The notes below the pieces were generated by a model, which was not told where the DNA came from, searched no databases, and saw nothing but the letters and a program-made list of their open reading frames with translations. A stretch of 64,000 nt of DNA, from assembly GCA_900073065.1 (NCBI GenBank), contig FJOG01000010.1, positions 703,178 to 767,177 of the forward strand, written 5' to 3'. Origin of the DNA: Phialocephala subalpina. Taxonomy: Eukaryota > Ascomycota > Leotiomycetes > Helotiales > Mollisiaceae. A program made the translations under genes and the position numbers. Of this stretch, positions 9,583 to 22,239 are shown piece by piece (position 1 is the stretch's first letter; each line of letters begins with the position of its first letter).

Positions 9583-12455
9583 GGCAGCAGACAATGGATC
9601 TGCTCGAATTCAAAGTTGTGATATCTGCTCTGGTCTCAGCTTCTGGGTATCAACGACCCCGCCTCGAAGTGGGGGATTGGTGTCGCGTGGGTGTATTAAA
9701 GACAAAGAGCTCTGGTCTCGGTGAACAGAGCAATGAGTCGACTAGGCAGACTGCAAAAGAAGGTCGAGGCTGACAATGGACCTTGTTGCCGAGATAATTC
9801 TTGGGTAGGGCTGTCTGCGATGGAGATTAGGGTTGACTTGTGGCGGGCGAGCTTCTGGACGCTCAGACGAAGAAATTCACCGCTGAAGGTCGACCGCGGA
9901 ACGCTAGTGACGACAAGTGGTCGGAGCAGAAATAAAGGGCCTTCGAAATCAAATCGAAACTCCAAAGCCTCGAATTACCGCAGATATCCTCGATTCGATG
10001 ATGGTCGTTCCTGCGTAAATAATCGCAGAGGGAGGTGGATGTTTTCTCTTGCTTCGGTTTTGAGGTCGGAGGCTGGTTCGAAGCGGCGCTGGGATTTTTT
10101 TGCTGGTGCGAGGGACTGCGAGTAAGATCCTTGCTAATAGCATGGGAAGATGGGGATGGGGGACGGGGACGGGGACGACAATGGACAGAGATGCTTGGTG
10201 CGCCTCTTCGTCCTATCGAGAATGAAAGGTATGCGCTTCTCGCGGTACCGCATGTGATAGGTAGAGGAGGGATATGAGGAGAAAGCCAGCTTGATACTGG
10301 GGATTGGGAAAAAGCAAAATGTCGGAGATCTGAGATACAAGTAGTCTTGCTGCAGGACATTGATCCCGTCTCGTGATAACAGAAATATATGGTAGAATCT
10401 CCCTCGACCTCGACCTCCTCAGATCTCACAATCGCAGCGCTTCCTTTCTCTCTGGCGATTCTTGCGGCCAGGTCGTTCTTATCACTGTCGTCCAAGTGCA
10501 GCCCTTCACTGAAGTCAGCATGACATTTATTGATCATGCACGACTCTACGCTCCTGACTTCTTCCTCTCCTCCCCTTCCCAGGCAAGAAGCCGGATTATT
10601 AACGTGCATTACAGCTTCGGAGGGTGTTCTGTTTCATTTCTAGCTCTGCTTTCGACGACGCTTCCATCACCATTGCCACTCCACTCACTGCTCAACTCCG
10701 TTACTCTCGTTTTGCTCGAGTTTCGCGTCCAGCCACACTGCCTCACGAGTGTGGTCTCAACTGCCTCCTCCCGTTCGCGCCGAACCCGTACATAATAACT
10801 CCTCATCCACCACCACATCCTGATGATCATTACGAGGACCAAGAGTTCGGAAAGGCCCGAAACCGACGAACCTTACAAATGCCATCTTCCAAAAGCAGAT
10901 GTAGGTGAGATCGATAGTCGAAATCGCTCTGACCATGTCTAAGATGGAATCAAGGATCCGTGAGGTCAGAATGAATCAGATGACGAACCTCACCATCTCC
11001 TTTCGTTTGTCTTCATGTGAATGAAGATCCTGACTCGTCAACTCGACTCGTTCTCTGGCCAACCTCCAACCGCATGAAACGTACCCCACGCTGAACCACG
11101 TTTTTGGTGTAGCGCCTCTCGTCAAGCCAAGCGAGGGTGTGAGGGGGGGTGGGAGACCAAAGCGGTGAGTCTTTGCAACCATCTCACATCCACGCATCAT
11201 GATATTTCAGCCACGGTTCCACATCAGCAACACTATTCGGATTCTTCAATTCCCTTAACGAAAAAGTCTATACCCCTCCTCCAGCCATAAACGCCACACT
11301 ATTTCTGTATTAGGCTGCCCAACTACTTTCAAAGTACTTCCAACTTGCTCTGCTGACCAGTCGGCAGCACTCCTCGACCTCATATGTCTCAACATGACTC
11401 CACACTCGCTCTACAATCCTGAATTCGACGATCGCTTCCCAAACAATCGATAACCGGAACCCATCACACGCTCACCACTCATCAGCCTCTTCAACCTCAC
11501 AGCCTTGCTCCTCGTTTGCAATGCCTCGTATTGCGCAGTCAAGGATATAAAAGACGTAAGGCTGTCTCACCCAAGTAACACGAACTCGTTCCACGCGCAC
11601 ACCTTCTCCGCTGTATACAGGAAATTCTCGGATCTCTCGGAGATTTTACTCCCTGACGAAGTGTATGAGTGCCGAAGAGGGTGTCGTACGGATTCAGATG
11701 AGGGTGTACAGCAGAAGCTCGGACTCCCCGCAATTCAACACCAGTGCCATGAGGCGGTCCTGTGATGGGGAATGATTAATGCCAGGCTATCTCACCTTGG
11801 TGGGTCATGTGATCCTCTCAGTCTCGAAGGATCAAAGATCTAGGCATCTTCAACTGCTTCCAGACAGCGGGACGTCACGGATCTAGGTCCGGCCCATTCC
11901 TCTCACTCCCTTTCGGCGCTCGCCAACTTTCCTCAACCTGCACCGCCTCACACAAGTCAGCAGATCATCGCCTCCCAGTGTGTTGGTCCACCTTCTTTCA
12001 GAGACTGTGTGCCTGCTGTACCACATACCGACAATGAGGATCATCAAATGACAGTCTCAGAGCGCTGCAGGTCCAAGTTCCATTGGGTTCCAGTGACGCA
12101 TACCAGCAATTTGACTTTTCCAACATCTTCCATCTTTTACGAATGGTAAACCTAGAATCGACGATGGTCAGAAGACACCAAATAGGATGCTTCCCAAGTC
12201 CGCCGGAAGCTGGTGCCTGCGCAAGTCTGCGTAATTCTGGCCGCGAATCGTTGATGCACAATGCAAGGTAGATCTGGAGTATGGGCTAGTGAAGAGGAAC
12301 CCTCTTTACATTATGTTTTCCAAAATCTAGATGCAGCATTTTTCGATGCCAAGCTTTTCAAAGACTCATTTTCATGAAGTTTCGTTGCATATCGTCGGCC
12401 CAATCAGACTCCGTATTCCTACACCTTCAGTATACTATGCCCAGTTTGCTACTTC
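9583..12455. other. 2.9-kb gene-poor region, probable long leader of the CCCH gene
   Basis: No conserved gene recognised. A 248-codon minus frame (9863-10609, ATG start) is Arg/Ser/Pro rich and matches nothing I know. The region lies directly upstream of the CCCH gene on the same strand, so a long 5' leader with upstream ORFs is a reasonable reading. Several short frames near 11500-12270 show no motif. Confidence 0.4.
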
Positions 12456-13424
12456 CTACATCATGCCCAAGGCACACGCAGCAGCAGCTCCAAACGCCAC
12501 TACGCCACAACCAACTCCGCTCATGGCTCCCAATGTTGGTCCAGCGTTCTGCGTTCGATGTTAGCATGCAGTCCAAGCACAGCTTCTCCAAGAGGAGAGT
12601 AGACAGAATATCTGCCGAGACCCTGCGTCTCTTCCCCGAATGCTCTCAAGAAAAGTAACAAAACGTACCTTGCTCCCCGTCGAACTACTCTTAGCACTCG
12701 ACGTTATCCCTGTCGCTTTCCCTGTCGCAGATCCAGTCCCACTAACACTCCCCGTCTGCGTCGGCGTCACACTCCCACTCCCACTTTCTGTCCCACTTCC
12801 AGTCGTAATAAAATTAACCGCATCCGCACCCGGAATCTGCGTCGTGCCTAGAACGGAGGTGATGATGCTAGCTTCTGCAGAGGTGAGGGATGCGACCCAG
12901 GAGGCTACGTCTGTTGGAAGTTCGGAGAAGACTGAGGATAGCCTGTTTGTGTTTCGTCAGCCTCATTCTCTTCCCCCTTTTTTATACTTTCGATCTCCCG
13001 TCTATCTCCTCTCAACTCCTCCTCCAGTTCATCTGTTCTCATCTTCCAACCCCAAAAATCACAGAGAAAGGGGACAGAAAAAGAAACACGAACTCAGAAG
13101 CCAAGACATCCCCCGTATCTCCCCCAACCAAAACCCCAAACAAGTCCGCAGCAGCAGAGGTACCACTCGCGAGTTCAGAGGCGACGTGCTGTATGCTGCG
13201 CCGGACGTCATGCCTTCTTCGTAGGTTGAGAGGGCGGAGGAGAGGAGTGTTGACTTTTCGTTTGTTAGTCAGAGGAAGGGCGGAGATTGGGATGGGGAGG
13301 AAGAGGGGAGAGGAAAACAAACCTGGGCTGGGAGTAGTTGACCACTTTCTGGCGTCGTTTGGGCGTTGACTGTGATTGCTCCTAGCACGCTCAGGAGGCT
13401 GAGTATTTGAATGTTGGTACACAT
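12456..13424 (-). CDS. Secreted GPI-type serine-rich surface protein
   Basis: A signal-peptide exon at 13323-13424 (MCTNIQILSLLSVLGAITVN, cleavage near NAQ) is followed by an exon starting at 13253 (STLLSSALSTYEEGM). Next comes exon 12669-12942 (LPTDVASWVASLTSAEASII, then a Gly/Ser/Thr-rich stalk). The last exon, 12456-12548, is 31 codons ending in a hydrophobic tail (GVVAFGAAAACALGMM). This is the layout of a fungal GPI-anchored cell-wall or plasma-membrane protein. The junction between exons 2 and 3 is unresolved: a GTCGCC donor at 13185 or a GTTTTG donor at 13134 both keep the phase, but neither is strong. Function unknown. Confidence 0.7.
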
Positions 13425-14541
13425 CTTCGGGGGGTTTTTTTTTTTTTTGGAAGTCCTCGATTGTGAATGCTTTTGGACTTCAATTCCTTTTCTTCTCGAA
13501 ACAAAACAACGAACAACTTTCGAAAACGGAAGTATAGAACAAGACAAGCAACAGTGGTCGTGTAGACTTAGCAAAGAAGCAGAATTCCACAACCTTATAC
13601 TCACCTCTCCATCTTCGCTGCCAAATCCCACAACGCAACAATCATGCACACCCCCTACCGTACCTTTAACCTGCCCTCGCCTTGAACTGACAATCAACAC
13701 AACACCCTACTATAATCAGCACAAAATTACCCATCCCTATCACTCCAAAAATACGCGCAACCCATCTGTGTTGGCGTTTCATCAAATCAACCAACCGATA
13801 AAATCTCATCAGGCCCAATTAATTCCTTTCAGCCTGAATAACAACACTCCATATACAGAACAGGAAACAACACGACATATTATGAAGCTTGAATTGGAAC
13901 TTCCAATCCGGGTCTAGAAATGGTTCGTTGCTCTCGGCGTCACGACACTAGTCGCTCATGACTTCCAGCTCGAGCCTCGAGCTCCTCCGATCGACTCGGA
14001 ACGCGACGCTCTATCGTCAACACCCGCGCCACACTCGCAGCTCAGCCATACTCATGTTGTACAGCCTCAATCTCAATCTCAAGAGACATCACTCCCGGCA
14101 TCGATGAAATGAGGTTGCAACAAGTGTGCGATGTGCCGAAAAGCTCATCAATGCCAAAATACACGAGCCAGAAACAGATCAATGCACGAATGCGTGCACG
14201 TCTTCCTCTCAACGACTATTACCTCCTCGACAACACATCACGAAAGCATCAAGTCATTCACACACGACATACGGGACAAATCTCTACCCATGATACCTTC
14301 AATTGAGCCTCGATCGTGAAGCAAGACTACCAACAGCCTTTCCTCCACGTCGAAGCAGAACCCATAAACGAGTGATAGCAAACAGTAATGAAAACAGTCA
14401 ATCATCTCAGGTATCTCCCAAGACTCCTCATGCACCAATGAATACAATGCTAACACAAGTAAGAATGTCTCATTCGTTACGATACCGCAATCCTTCATAG
14501 CCTAAAGAAACTTTCGCGCCGTTCCTCACAACGACCAGCTT
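13425..14541. other. Gene-poor stretch with a homopolymer T-run
   Basis: About 1.1 kb between two minus-strand genes. A run of T lies near 13435-13450, just upstream of the GPI-type gene. No coding sequence is recognised; the plus-strand frames here are shadows or chance. Confidence 0.45.
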
Positions 14542-16424
14542 TCAAAGCAATGCCATAATCACAATCACGCAGATTGCCAGAACCCCCGCGCTGAAGATTC
14601 CCTTCCTCGACGCCGAAGTGTAATAAGTAGGGCTTGCTTCCTCTGGCTGGGCTGTGTCTGCCACGTGCTTCTTCACGGCAGAAGTAGTGCTTGCTGCGGT
14701 TTCGGCAGATGTCCTTGATACAATACTGGCTTGGGTTATATCAGATTTGGCGTGTGCCGTAGGCGGTTTGCTGGAAGATTGTGTAGACGTTGATGCAGAT
14801 GCTGAGGTCACGGGCCTTTCACTCGCGGCTTCTGGTGAAGCTGGCGTTGATGCAGGTATACCGCTTGTGGACGGAGCATTCATGACATCAGACACGATGC
14901 TCATCATGCCATATATAACACTGCCGGCCACCGGTTGCGCGTACGTTGGAACAAGATTTAATTCGCTGCTGATCAAAGCGTCAACAGCTGATTTCCCTGC
15001 ACCGGGAGTTGGAAATGGAGTGCCGGATGCAAAAGGAGGGGTAGCAGTTCCGTCGAGCTCTTCGCTATCGAGCTGGGCAAGAATTGATGTGATTTCCGGC
15101 AATGATACAAAGGATTGCAAGTAGTCTTCTATCCTTTGATCGACTTCGGCGCTCTGACAGAGGTCAGGGCTTGCACTCCTTTCAAGACCAAAGAGCAGAC
15201 ATACCTGTTCTGGTGTCATCGGCGTGACTGTGATGTCTTTGTATAGCCTTGCGCTACAGAATCGGTAGAGGTCACTGCCTCTCGTTTGCTCAAGGTTGAG
15301 GATGGCGACGTATGAGCCTTGGCCCTAGTGGCAGCATGCTCGGTCACCGTGTTGATTTTGTTCTGAAGGGTGATCGCGCTGCTTATCAGAGGTCTTGCGT
15401 ACGAGGGAAAGGCCTTGAGGAAACTTTTAAGTCGAGCATTGAATTTCCCCTTCTGCGATCTCTCTGAATCCCAGAAATCGTCCACGTCTGGTAAGTCAGA
15501 AGGCTCTTCTTTCAGCCTGTCCTTAACGTATTCGTATTCTGGAGACATTATAAGGGCGTCATATTGCTCTCCAGCGAGTTGAAATTCGGCCTCCTGTCAG
15601 GGGTTGTTAGCATCTTCCTATGCGCCGGCGACTAGGCTCTTACTTCCTGCGGGGTCATGTTCGAGTCATCTAGATTCGACTCAAACTTGGAGTTCCCTGA
15701 GTTTACGAAGTCATAAATCTCAGAAGTCTCTATTGGGGCAGCACGACGGGCGATAATAGCAGCCAAACCGCCCGGAGACGTAGCGAAAGCTGTACCTCCC
15801 AAGATGGAATTCCTCAACGCGCTTGCAAAGGTCGAGGTCTCAGACATCAACTTGCGCTCTGGTCTTTGGATTGGTGGGAGCTTGGCTAGAAAGCTGCTCC
15901 ACTTGGCCAGTCGGGCTGAATTAGTCTCTGTAGCCGCAGGAGCGATTATGGTGGCCAATTCACGGCGAAAGCTCGGAGACATAGTCAATACAGCTTTGAC
16001 CTCTTGCATATCTTGGTCTAGCTTGCTCGATCTAAAAGCTGGAGAGTCGACCTTCGAGGCCACCCAGGCATTGACGGCTTCTTCGAGTACGGAGCTCTGA
16101 GTTGAAACGGTCGGCATAGATCAGTCAAGGGAATCAGAGGTTGTGACAGGAGTTGATTGAGCTTACTTGCTGAGGTGTTAATTCTGATGCTGAAATGGTG
16201 GAGCTAGACACCGAAGTCGTGGGTTTCTGTTTATACTTTGGAGCTCGGGGACTGAGGCTGTTGCCGGTGGTTGGTGTGGCGGATGCTGGTCTCCCCGGCG
16301 CTGGGTGCGTGGCACTCGCTACCAGGGCATCATTTTCTGAGTTGAATTCATAGTGATAGGATAGAGCAGCGGGAGGCTCGTCACTTGCGAGGAAGGCACG
16401 CGATAAATGCTCAAGCGAGCAACC
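14542..16424 (-). CDS. Multi-exon Ser/Thr-rich protein with hydrophobic tail, 5' end unresolved
   Basis: Likely exons are 16167-16424 (open at its 5' end), 15644-16096, 15348-15593, 15205-15288 and 14542-15153. All four introns are phase 0 and 50-70 bp long. Three exons end in nearly the same residues: LTPQQ, MTPQE and MTPEQ. The C-terminus has a Ser/Thr/Ala-rich stalk and then a hydrophobic end (GVLAICVIVIMALL), as in GPI-anchored or tail-anchored surface proteins. The intron at 15289-15347 is the weakest: it was chosen because it restores frame into LYRFCSARLYKDITVTP. An in-frame TAA at 16425-16427 blocks extension. Beyond it the same frame is open again to about 16600, so a further exon or a nonsense mutation is possible. 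Family not recognised. Confidence 0.6.
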
Positions 16425-16427
16425 TTA

Positions 16428-16600
16428 TCCACACGAAACTTTGGACTTCCATTTCACAATCACTCGAGAAGCTTTACTTGACCTCTTATCCATATCGACC
16501 TCGATCATATCTTTGACGTGAAAATGGGGACCAGGAAGCGAAAACAAGCTAGTTTCTCCCCTGAGTTGGTCATGCTCGAAAATGTAAGAGTGGAACACAC
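16428..16600 (-). other. Open coding-like segment upstream of the in-frame TAA
   Basis: Reads in the same frame as the exon at 16167-16424, with coding-like content (VFHSYIFEHDQLRG, DMIEVDMDKRSSKASRV). It ends at the TAA at 16425-16427. A TAG/CGG boundary near 16600 could be an acceptor. It may be a 5' exon whose splice I cannot place, or the gene may carry a nonsense mutation. Confidence 0.35.
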
Positions 16601-17115
16601 GCCGCTATCGCTCTTGGAACTCTGAAATCAAGGGAGCTACAATCAGCTAGGGTAGGCAGGTCACAGAAGACTTCTTCGGCCACTCACTCGATCGGCGCCG
16701 AGGTTGGCGACTTTGCAGTCCTGCAACCGTGAGGGCAATGACCCCCGTTACCGCTCGCTGTTGGTAAAGCTGATGGAGAAACCTTGAATTGTTTAAAGTC
16801 TGAAGGTACTTTATCCTAATATATATTAGACTAAATAAGGGGAGTCAGTCGATGGAAATAACTGAAGATGAAGTGCAAGAAGCTGGGTAAGGTGAGGCGG
16901 CTGAATGTCCGTCGTCACGACCAACAATCTCGCCGTGCCGATACCTCGAAGCAGTTTCCGCCGATACAGAAAAGGTAAAACAAAGAGTAACTTTCGTAAT
17001 TTGATTTCGGAAACCGCATTGAAAACCAAACGAGTGAAGGCATTAAACCTGAATCTCCATTTTTATCCGTTCCGCCACATCGTTCGCCAACTTCCGTTTC
17101 ATCCCAACTTACCAC

Positions 17116-18261
17116 TCAAGCAGGAGGCAAAGCTCCATTTCCCGCAACCCATCCTCCATTCCAGCACCACTCACTAACCGCCGTAACATCCGTCCCATTC
17201 TGAAAATACACTCTGATCTGTACATTCCCCCAAGCAATAACCGCGACCTTCGATCCCGGAATACAAGGCTGGTTGAACCCTCCGTCATACCAAGACCCAT
17301 CATAAGCTTTCTCAAGCAATACATCGTTCTTGCCAGAATAATAGACACGGAGAGAAACTCCGCTTGACGAGGCGTTGAAGGCGCAGACTGCGAGGGAGGC
17401 CCGACAGACGGCGTTGGGGACGGAGAAGCTGCCTGTGTACCAGGATTTTCCGTTATCGTAGGCTTTTTCGATGAGGTTGAGGTTTGGTGCTTGCAGGTAG
17501 GTTCTAAAGGGCCGTTAGAATATCCATTACTCCTCTGTCGGCGGGTTTGAGGATTTGGGGGATAGTCATACCTGATGCTAAGACCAGCGGGACCACTGTA
17601 AGAGCAGGTTGCGAGACTGGTGCCAGTGAGAGCCTGGCCTAGATTTGTCATCTTCTGCCAACCCTTCCCATCAGCTAACGCAGGTCAGCGTCGAAAACTA
17701 ATGTTTGCCATGAGATGCCGAGACTGCTTACAATTGAACCCAAATTCCTGGATGGAGTTATCTGCGACCTGGGCGTAGACACGAAGTTGGAGAGTCGATC
17801 CGGGCAAGAAGCAAGCGGAAATACTCGTGTAAGCAGCAACTGGGAATCCGGAGTTGGTGAGTGCGCCTTGATACCATCCTTTGCCTGAGTCATAAGCATA
17901 TTCGCAAAGCTTGTTGTCCGTCGAAAGATAGTAGAGGCAAATCTGGGATATTCAGTCAGTCCTGATGTGTACCGTGAATTGACAGGAGGCATCTTACGTT
18001 GGTCAAGCCCTTGGATGTACAAGCAATGGGGGAGTCTAGCTTTGCTACCACAATGGGTGTAGCACCGCCAGACCAGCCGCCTTCGTAAAGACTCTCTCGG
18101 ATACCGCCAAGTACGGCTTGAGAGTAGACTCGAAGATGGGCTTCATTGTTGCAAGCAGCGAGTGCACTGCCTAGAAAAGTTGGTCAGCATCAACTGATCG
18201 TTTTTGTCAGTGCATTGAAGTACGTACGGAAGACGATTTGAGATACTGGACCATTAGCCAT
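17116..18261 (-). CDS. Fungal fucose-specific lectin (AAL type)
   Basis: Five exons (18228-18261, 17998-18170, 17732-17942, 17572-17674, 17116-17503), all phase-consistent, give 302 residues. That is close to the roughly 312 of Aleuria aurantia lectin. Repeated propeller-blade signatures occur: HLRVYSQ...SLYEGGWSGG, LYYLSTDNKLCEYAYDSGKG, LQLRVYAQ, LIEKAYDNGKSWYTGSF, SLRVYYS...LLEKAYDGSWYDGGF, and VQIRVYFQ...EWCWNGGW. Each blade pairs an RVYxQ strand with a GxWYxG strand, and sugar sites lie between blades. No signal peptide is visible, as is usual for these lectins, which are thought to act in defence or host contact. It is slightly shorter than the type protein. Confidence 0.9.
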
Positions 18262-19251
18262 AGTGAAGATTGAAGATCTTTGACTTTGATTGTGGATACT
18301 GGAGAGTGTTTGGAAGATTGATGTGTGTTCGAGTCCAAGACGAGACGGAAGATAGTTTTATAGGAAACTAAGCCCTCCCTGAGAAATATCTACACATGAC
18401 TTCGAGTGTCGATGTGTCAACGATGTAGTACTAAGATCCCATTAAGGGAGAAAAGAAGCTTTGTGCTCTTCCCCTCTTGGTGTGACTCGGAAACGTGCAG
18501 ATGCGGCCCGCTCGCACGTTCAATCGGAAGCCCCAGGCTTAGAGCTGATCTCAATTCCTGCATGGGCATGGAGAGATGCTCATGTTGTGAGACCTGAGTT
18601 GAGGATGCTGGAGTAAGGCAAGTTTTCCCACGGAATCTCTTGAGCTACAATACCTGTTCCGTGTGGCCACCCATGACCACCGCAGGTACTGAAAGCCAAT
18701 CTTGGCTTTCATAAGTCCTTCCTCCCAGCCAAGCCAGCACGAGGTAAGATGAAACTGTTTGAATGGTCAAGGAAGTTGGGACACAACATGCTAGAACTGT
18801 TGCGGGACCAAAGGTGCGCAGTTCGAGCAAAGAATGAGTTGACCTGCTGAGCTTTAAAAGCAGTACAGCGTCTGAACTGTGTTAGCTGAGATCAATTGAA
18901 GTTCCCTTTCAACCAATGTCTAGTCCAGCTTCGCTCGCAGCTTGCGTGGCATGCAGAGCACGAGGAGCCTGCTAGTTTTCCAAGAGCCGATTCTCGTCGC
19001 AGAGGTTGATGGTGTGAACAAATGACAAATTGAAAACTAGCAACGTTATACGAAACTCAAAGTTGAAGATTCGAAGCTTGACGAAGTGCAGATAGTTGCT
19101 CCGATAGGATAGTAGGAAAGCATTGGATTCCGAGTCCCGGTTTAGGCTAACTCAGCCTTTCCAGATGTTCTTACCAAAACGTCGATTACTCAAGACAAGG
19201 CATGCAACTCAACACTTACTCCAACCTCCCAAAGGGCATCCCCTCCCAAAT
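18262..19251. other. Intergenic, no gene seen
   Basis: About 990 bp between the lectin start and the CHL1 3' end. No motif-bearing frame. It includes the lectin promoter. Confidence 0.5.
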
Positions 19252-22239
19252 TCAGACACCATTTTCCTTCTTCTTGCCTCTAAAGAACCCACTCAAAGCG
19301 CCCATTAAGGCACCAAAATTCTTTTCCCCGGCCCCCTCCACAAGTCCATCTCTGATCCAGCCCGGCAGCTTCCCCTTAATCCTCTCATTTCCAAACCGTT
19401 TATCAACCATCACGATCGCCGCATAATCATTCTGATGTCTGATCGCTCTTCCGACGCTTTGGTTCACAGCTCGCATGCATGCATTTTCATAGAATTGCCT
19501 GCTCTCATCTTTCGCTCGTCTCTTTATCTCTTCCTTGCTCAACTTCACCACTCCACCTCGTCCGCCATTTTGTTGATCTGCTTGACCAAGAGCCAGATTC
19601 TGGGCTTCGAGCCGTTCGACAGTGGAGGTCTCAATATACTCCATCTTCGCCTTCCACTCCGCACTCATGGCGTTCGGAAATGGCAAGCCAACAATAACCA
19701 CACACCGTCCCAACCCATCACTAAAATTAATCCCTTCACTCATCTTCCCACCCACAACACTCAATAATAATCCTCCCTTCCCCTCATCTATCGCTTTCGC
19801 ATATTCTTGTAATATCGTATCGACTCCAAGCTCTTTACTTTCTTGAAACAAAGCTTTCTTCCCTTCAAGTCGTTGGATGATACTTTTCTCTCCTGAGCTT
19901 GGAACGACAGCCCATCGAGCCAGGATTGAAGAGAGATATGCATAAGAAGGGAAGAAAACCACCACCCCATCCGGCACCACCGAGCATATGTTGAGCAGCG
20001 CACGTCCCAGCTCATCAACCATCCCCACATCCCCTCTCTTCCCAAACGTAAACTCAAACACCGTACCCCCAGGCCCCTTACTCAAATTCCAAGCCACCAA
20101 ATTACTCTTCGGAATCACATGTCCACAAGACAACGTCGTGATACTGGTTGAAGGTAGGTAAGGGAAGAGATGAGACGTGTAGTCTGACATGGGTGACATG
20201 GTGCCGCCTGCTAGGATTACGGAACGGGCTTGGGAGACTATTTCTTGGAAGGAGGTTGAGGGGTCGAGGAGGAGGAATTTGAGGGTTATGAGGTCTGGTG
20301 TTGAGGTGTCGGGGGATTTGGCGTAGAAGAGGCGGCCTTCTTTGGAGGGGTGGGTTAGAGCGGAGAGGATGGAGGAAATGTGGTGTAGGACGGGAGTTGT
20401 GGACGTTTGTTCCGTTTGTTGTGGTGATTTAGTGATAGCGGTCTTGGTTGTGGTATGCAAGGCATAACCTTCAACCTTCCTGGCGAGTTTGCTTTCGGTG
20501 AGGTAGCGGATGAGTTTGAAGAGGTTGATTTGGTCGACTCCTTTTCCTGAAAGCAGTTCTTTTTCCGAGACTATGCCATCTGCTTTCTAATTCGTGTGTC
20601 AGTAAGCTTACTTGGAGAGAAATATTTCTACTTACTGGCAGTGACAACCTGGTCTCGAGATATCCAACAAGTGAGTCGATGACTCTCACAACCTGAGCAA
20701 TGTACACCCGATTCTTGCCCTTCAACCTATTTCTGAACTTCTGTAAATAAACACCAAGCTGTGCTCTTGCCATCTTCATCTGCCTTAGGCTGACTTCAAC
20801 ACCATGAATACCCGAAATAGCATCCATCAAATTATGTGCTTCATCAATGATCACCACATGGCCCTTCAAACTAATACCTAACGCCTCCCTCGCACTCTTC
20901 TGCAGCAGCAAAGGATAAGGCAAAGTGACAATCTCAGCGGGTCTGATAGCAGATCTGGATGCATAGTAAGGACAAACCCCAATTTCTTTACCAAGAGATC
21001 CCATGTCTTCGATGTCTCGAATAGTGGCCAGCGCGTGATCTCGAAACGTGTTGACGAGAGCTTGGTTCTCTTTGTTTGGTAGGAATTCACACTTGTGTTC
21101 TTTAGCCGTGCTAGATTGCTGAAGCTCAGCGCAGCGTTCATTGATTGCTGTGAGAGAGTTGAGCTTGTTGACTTTGGGGTTGATGCAGAGGTTCTTGCGG
21201 GAGCCGAGAGTGAGGTGTTTGAGGTCTTCGATGTCGGTGTCTTTGGTGTCTGTGTCTTTGATGGCGGGTGGGAAGTTGACACGTCGAAGCTCGTTGATGA
21301 ATTGAGTGAGTTGAGAGTGGGTTCGTGAGCAGTAGAAGATCTGTGTTATGTAAGTCCGGGAAAATGATATGAGAGGGTTTGACCACTCACTTTAATCTCA
21401 TCCTCCACCTCATCTTCTTCCTCTTTCGGCGCCACAGGTCCCATCCCGATCTTCGCCATCAATTCCAAGGTGGCTGCTGAGAACACACCACCTAACTTCC
21501 TTTCCTTAGACCCATTCTGCTCTTGATCACTTTCATAATCTTCAAGAACGAATTGCTCTTCGCCTTCTTCATCGCCTCTGTCGATGTCGACTTTTCGTCT
21601 CTTGACGCCTTGATCTCCTTTCAAGTACTTGTCTCGCTGTGCTTTCTCTTTCGCGCGGATCCTTGCTAGTCTGGCCTCCACGTCTTCGCGTTGACGAAGC
21701 ATTTCTCGCCGCTTGCGGGCCTTGGCTTGTTCGACGACCCATGCCGGTTCATCTGAATCTATGCTATTGTTAGTGAGGATTTGTGATTAGCTTTGAGAGG
21801 GTCTACCATCTTGACTCCAATTGAGACCTTCCTCGAAAGCTCTTCCTTTGAAGTCGCGTAACCAGGTCAAGGATCCACAAATGAGACTCAAAGATTTCCC
21901 CTAAGAATAAACCTTAGCCATGTGAAGCGAGACACGATGTCCTAAGCCTTTTGGGACATTTTGACGATGAAACTCTCCAATATCAAAGACAAACAATGAT
22001 TGATTTCACGTGACTCACCGTGCCAGCTATGAAAATGTCAGTGATGAGCAAAGAGCGCAATATGAGGGAAGCTTACTTGGACTCTCTAATATTCCAACAC
22101 TGCCTGCTTCTAGCACGTCATAGACCATCCCCATAAACGTCTCTTGGATAGCGTAGGGCGTGTAGGGGTGATGGAAGTCCTTGATCACGTGACTATACCC
22201 AGCATCTCGCTCCTCATGCTCCTCCTCGGACCGGGCCAT
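19252..22239 (-). CDS. CHL1: ATP-dependent DNA helicase Chl1 (XPD/DDX11 family)
   Basis: Six exons: 22077-22239, an 8-nt microexon 22019-22026, 21807-21900, 21391-21758, 20636-21340 and 19252-20586, giving 890 residues. The N-terminus is [15 protein letters not shown], the Q-motif region of the family. The Walker A motif ESPTGTGKS is assembled from exon 1, the microexon and exon 3. CSRTHSQL, the DEAH box in [20 protein letters not shown]-like motif V ([22 protein letters not shown]) and motif VI (QSVGRAIRH) follow in order. A cysteine cluster for the 4Fe-4S site lies between motifs Ia and II. The family acts in the nucleus in sister-chromatid cohesion and replication. An alternative in-frame ATG lies at 22266. 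Confidence 0.93.

Noticed and set aside
9863..10609. 248-codon minus-strand frame as a gene
   Set aside because: Arg/Ser/Pro-rich content, no motif, no splice structure. It lies where the leader of the CCCH gene is expected.
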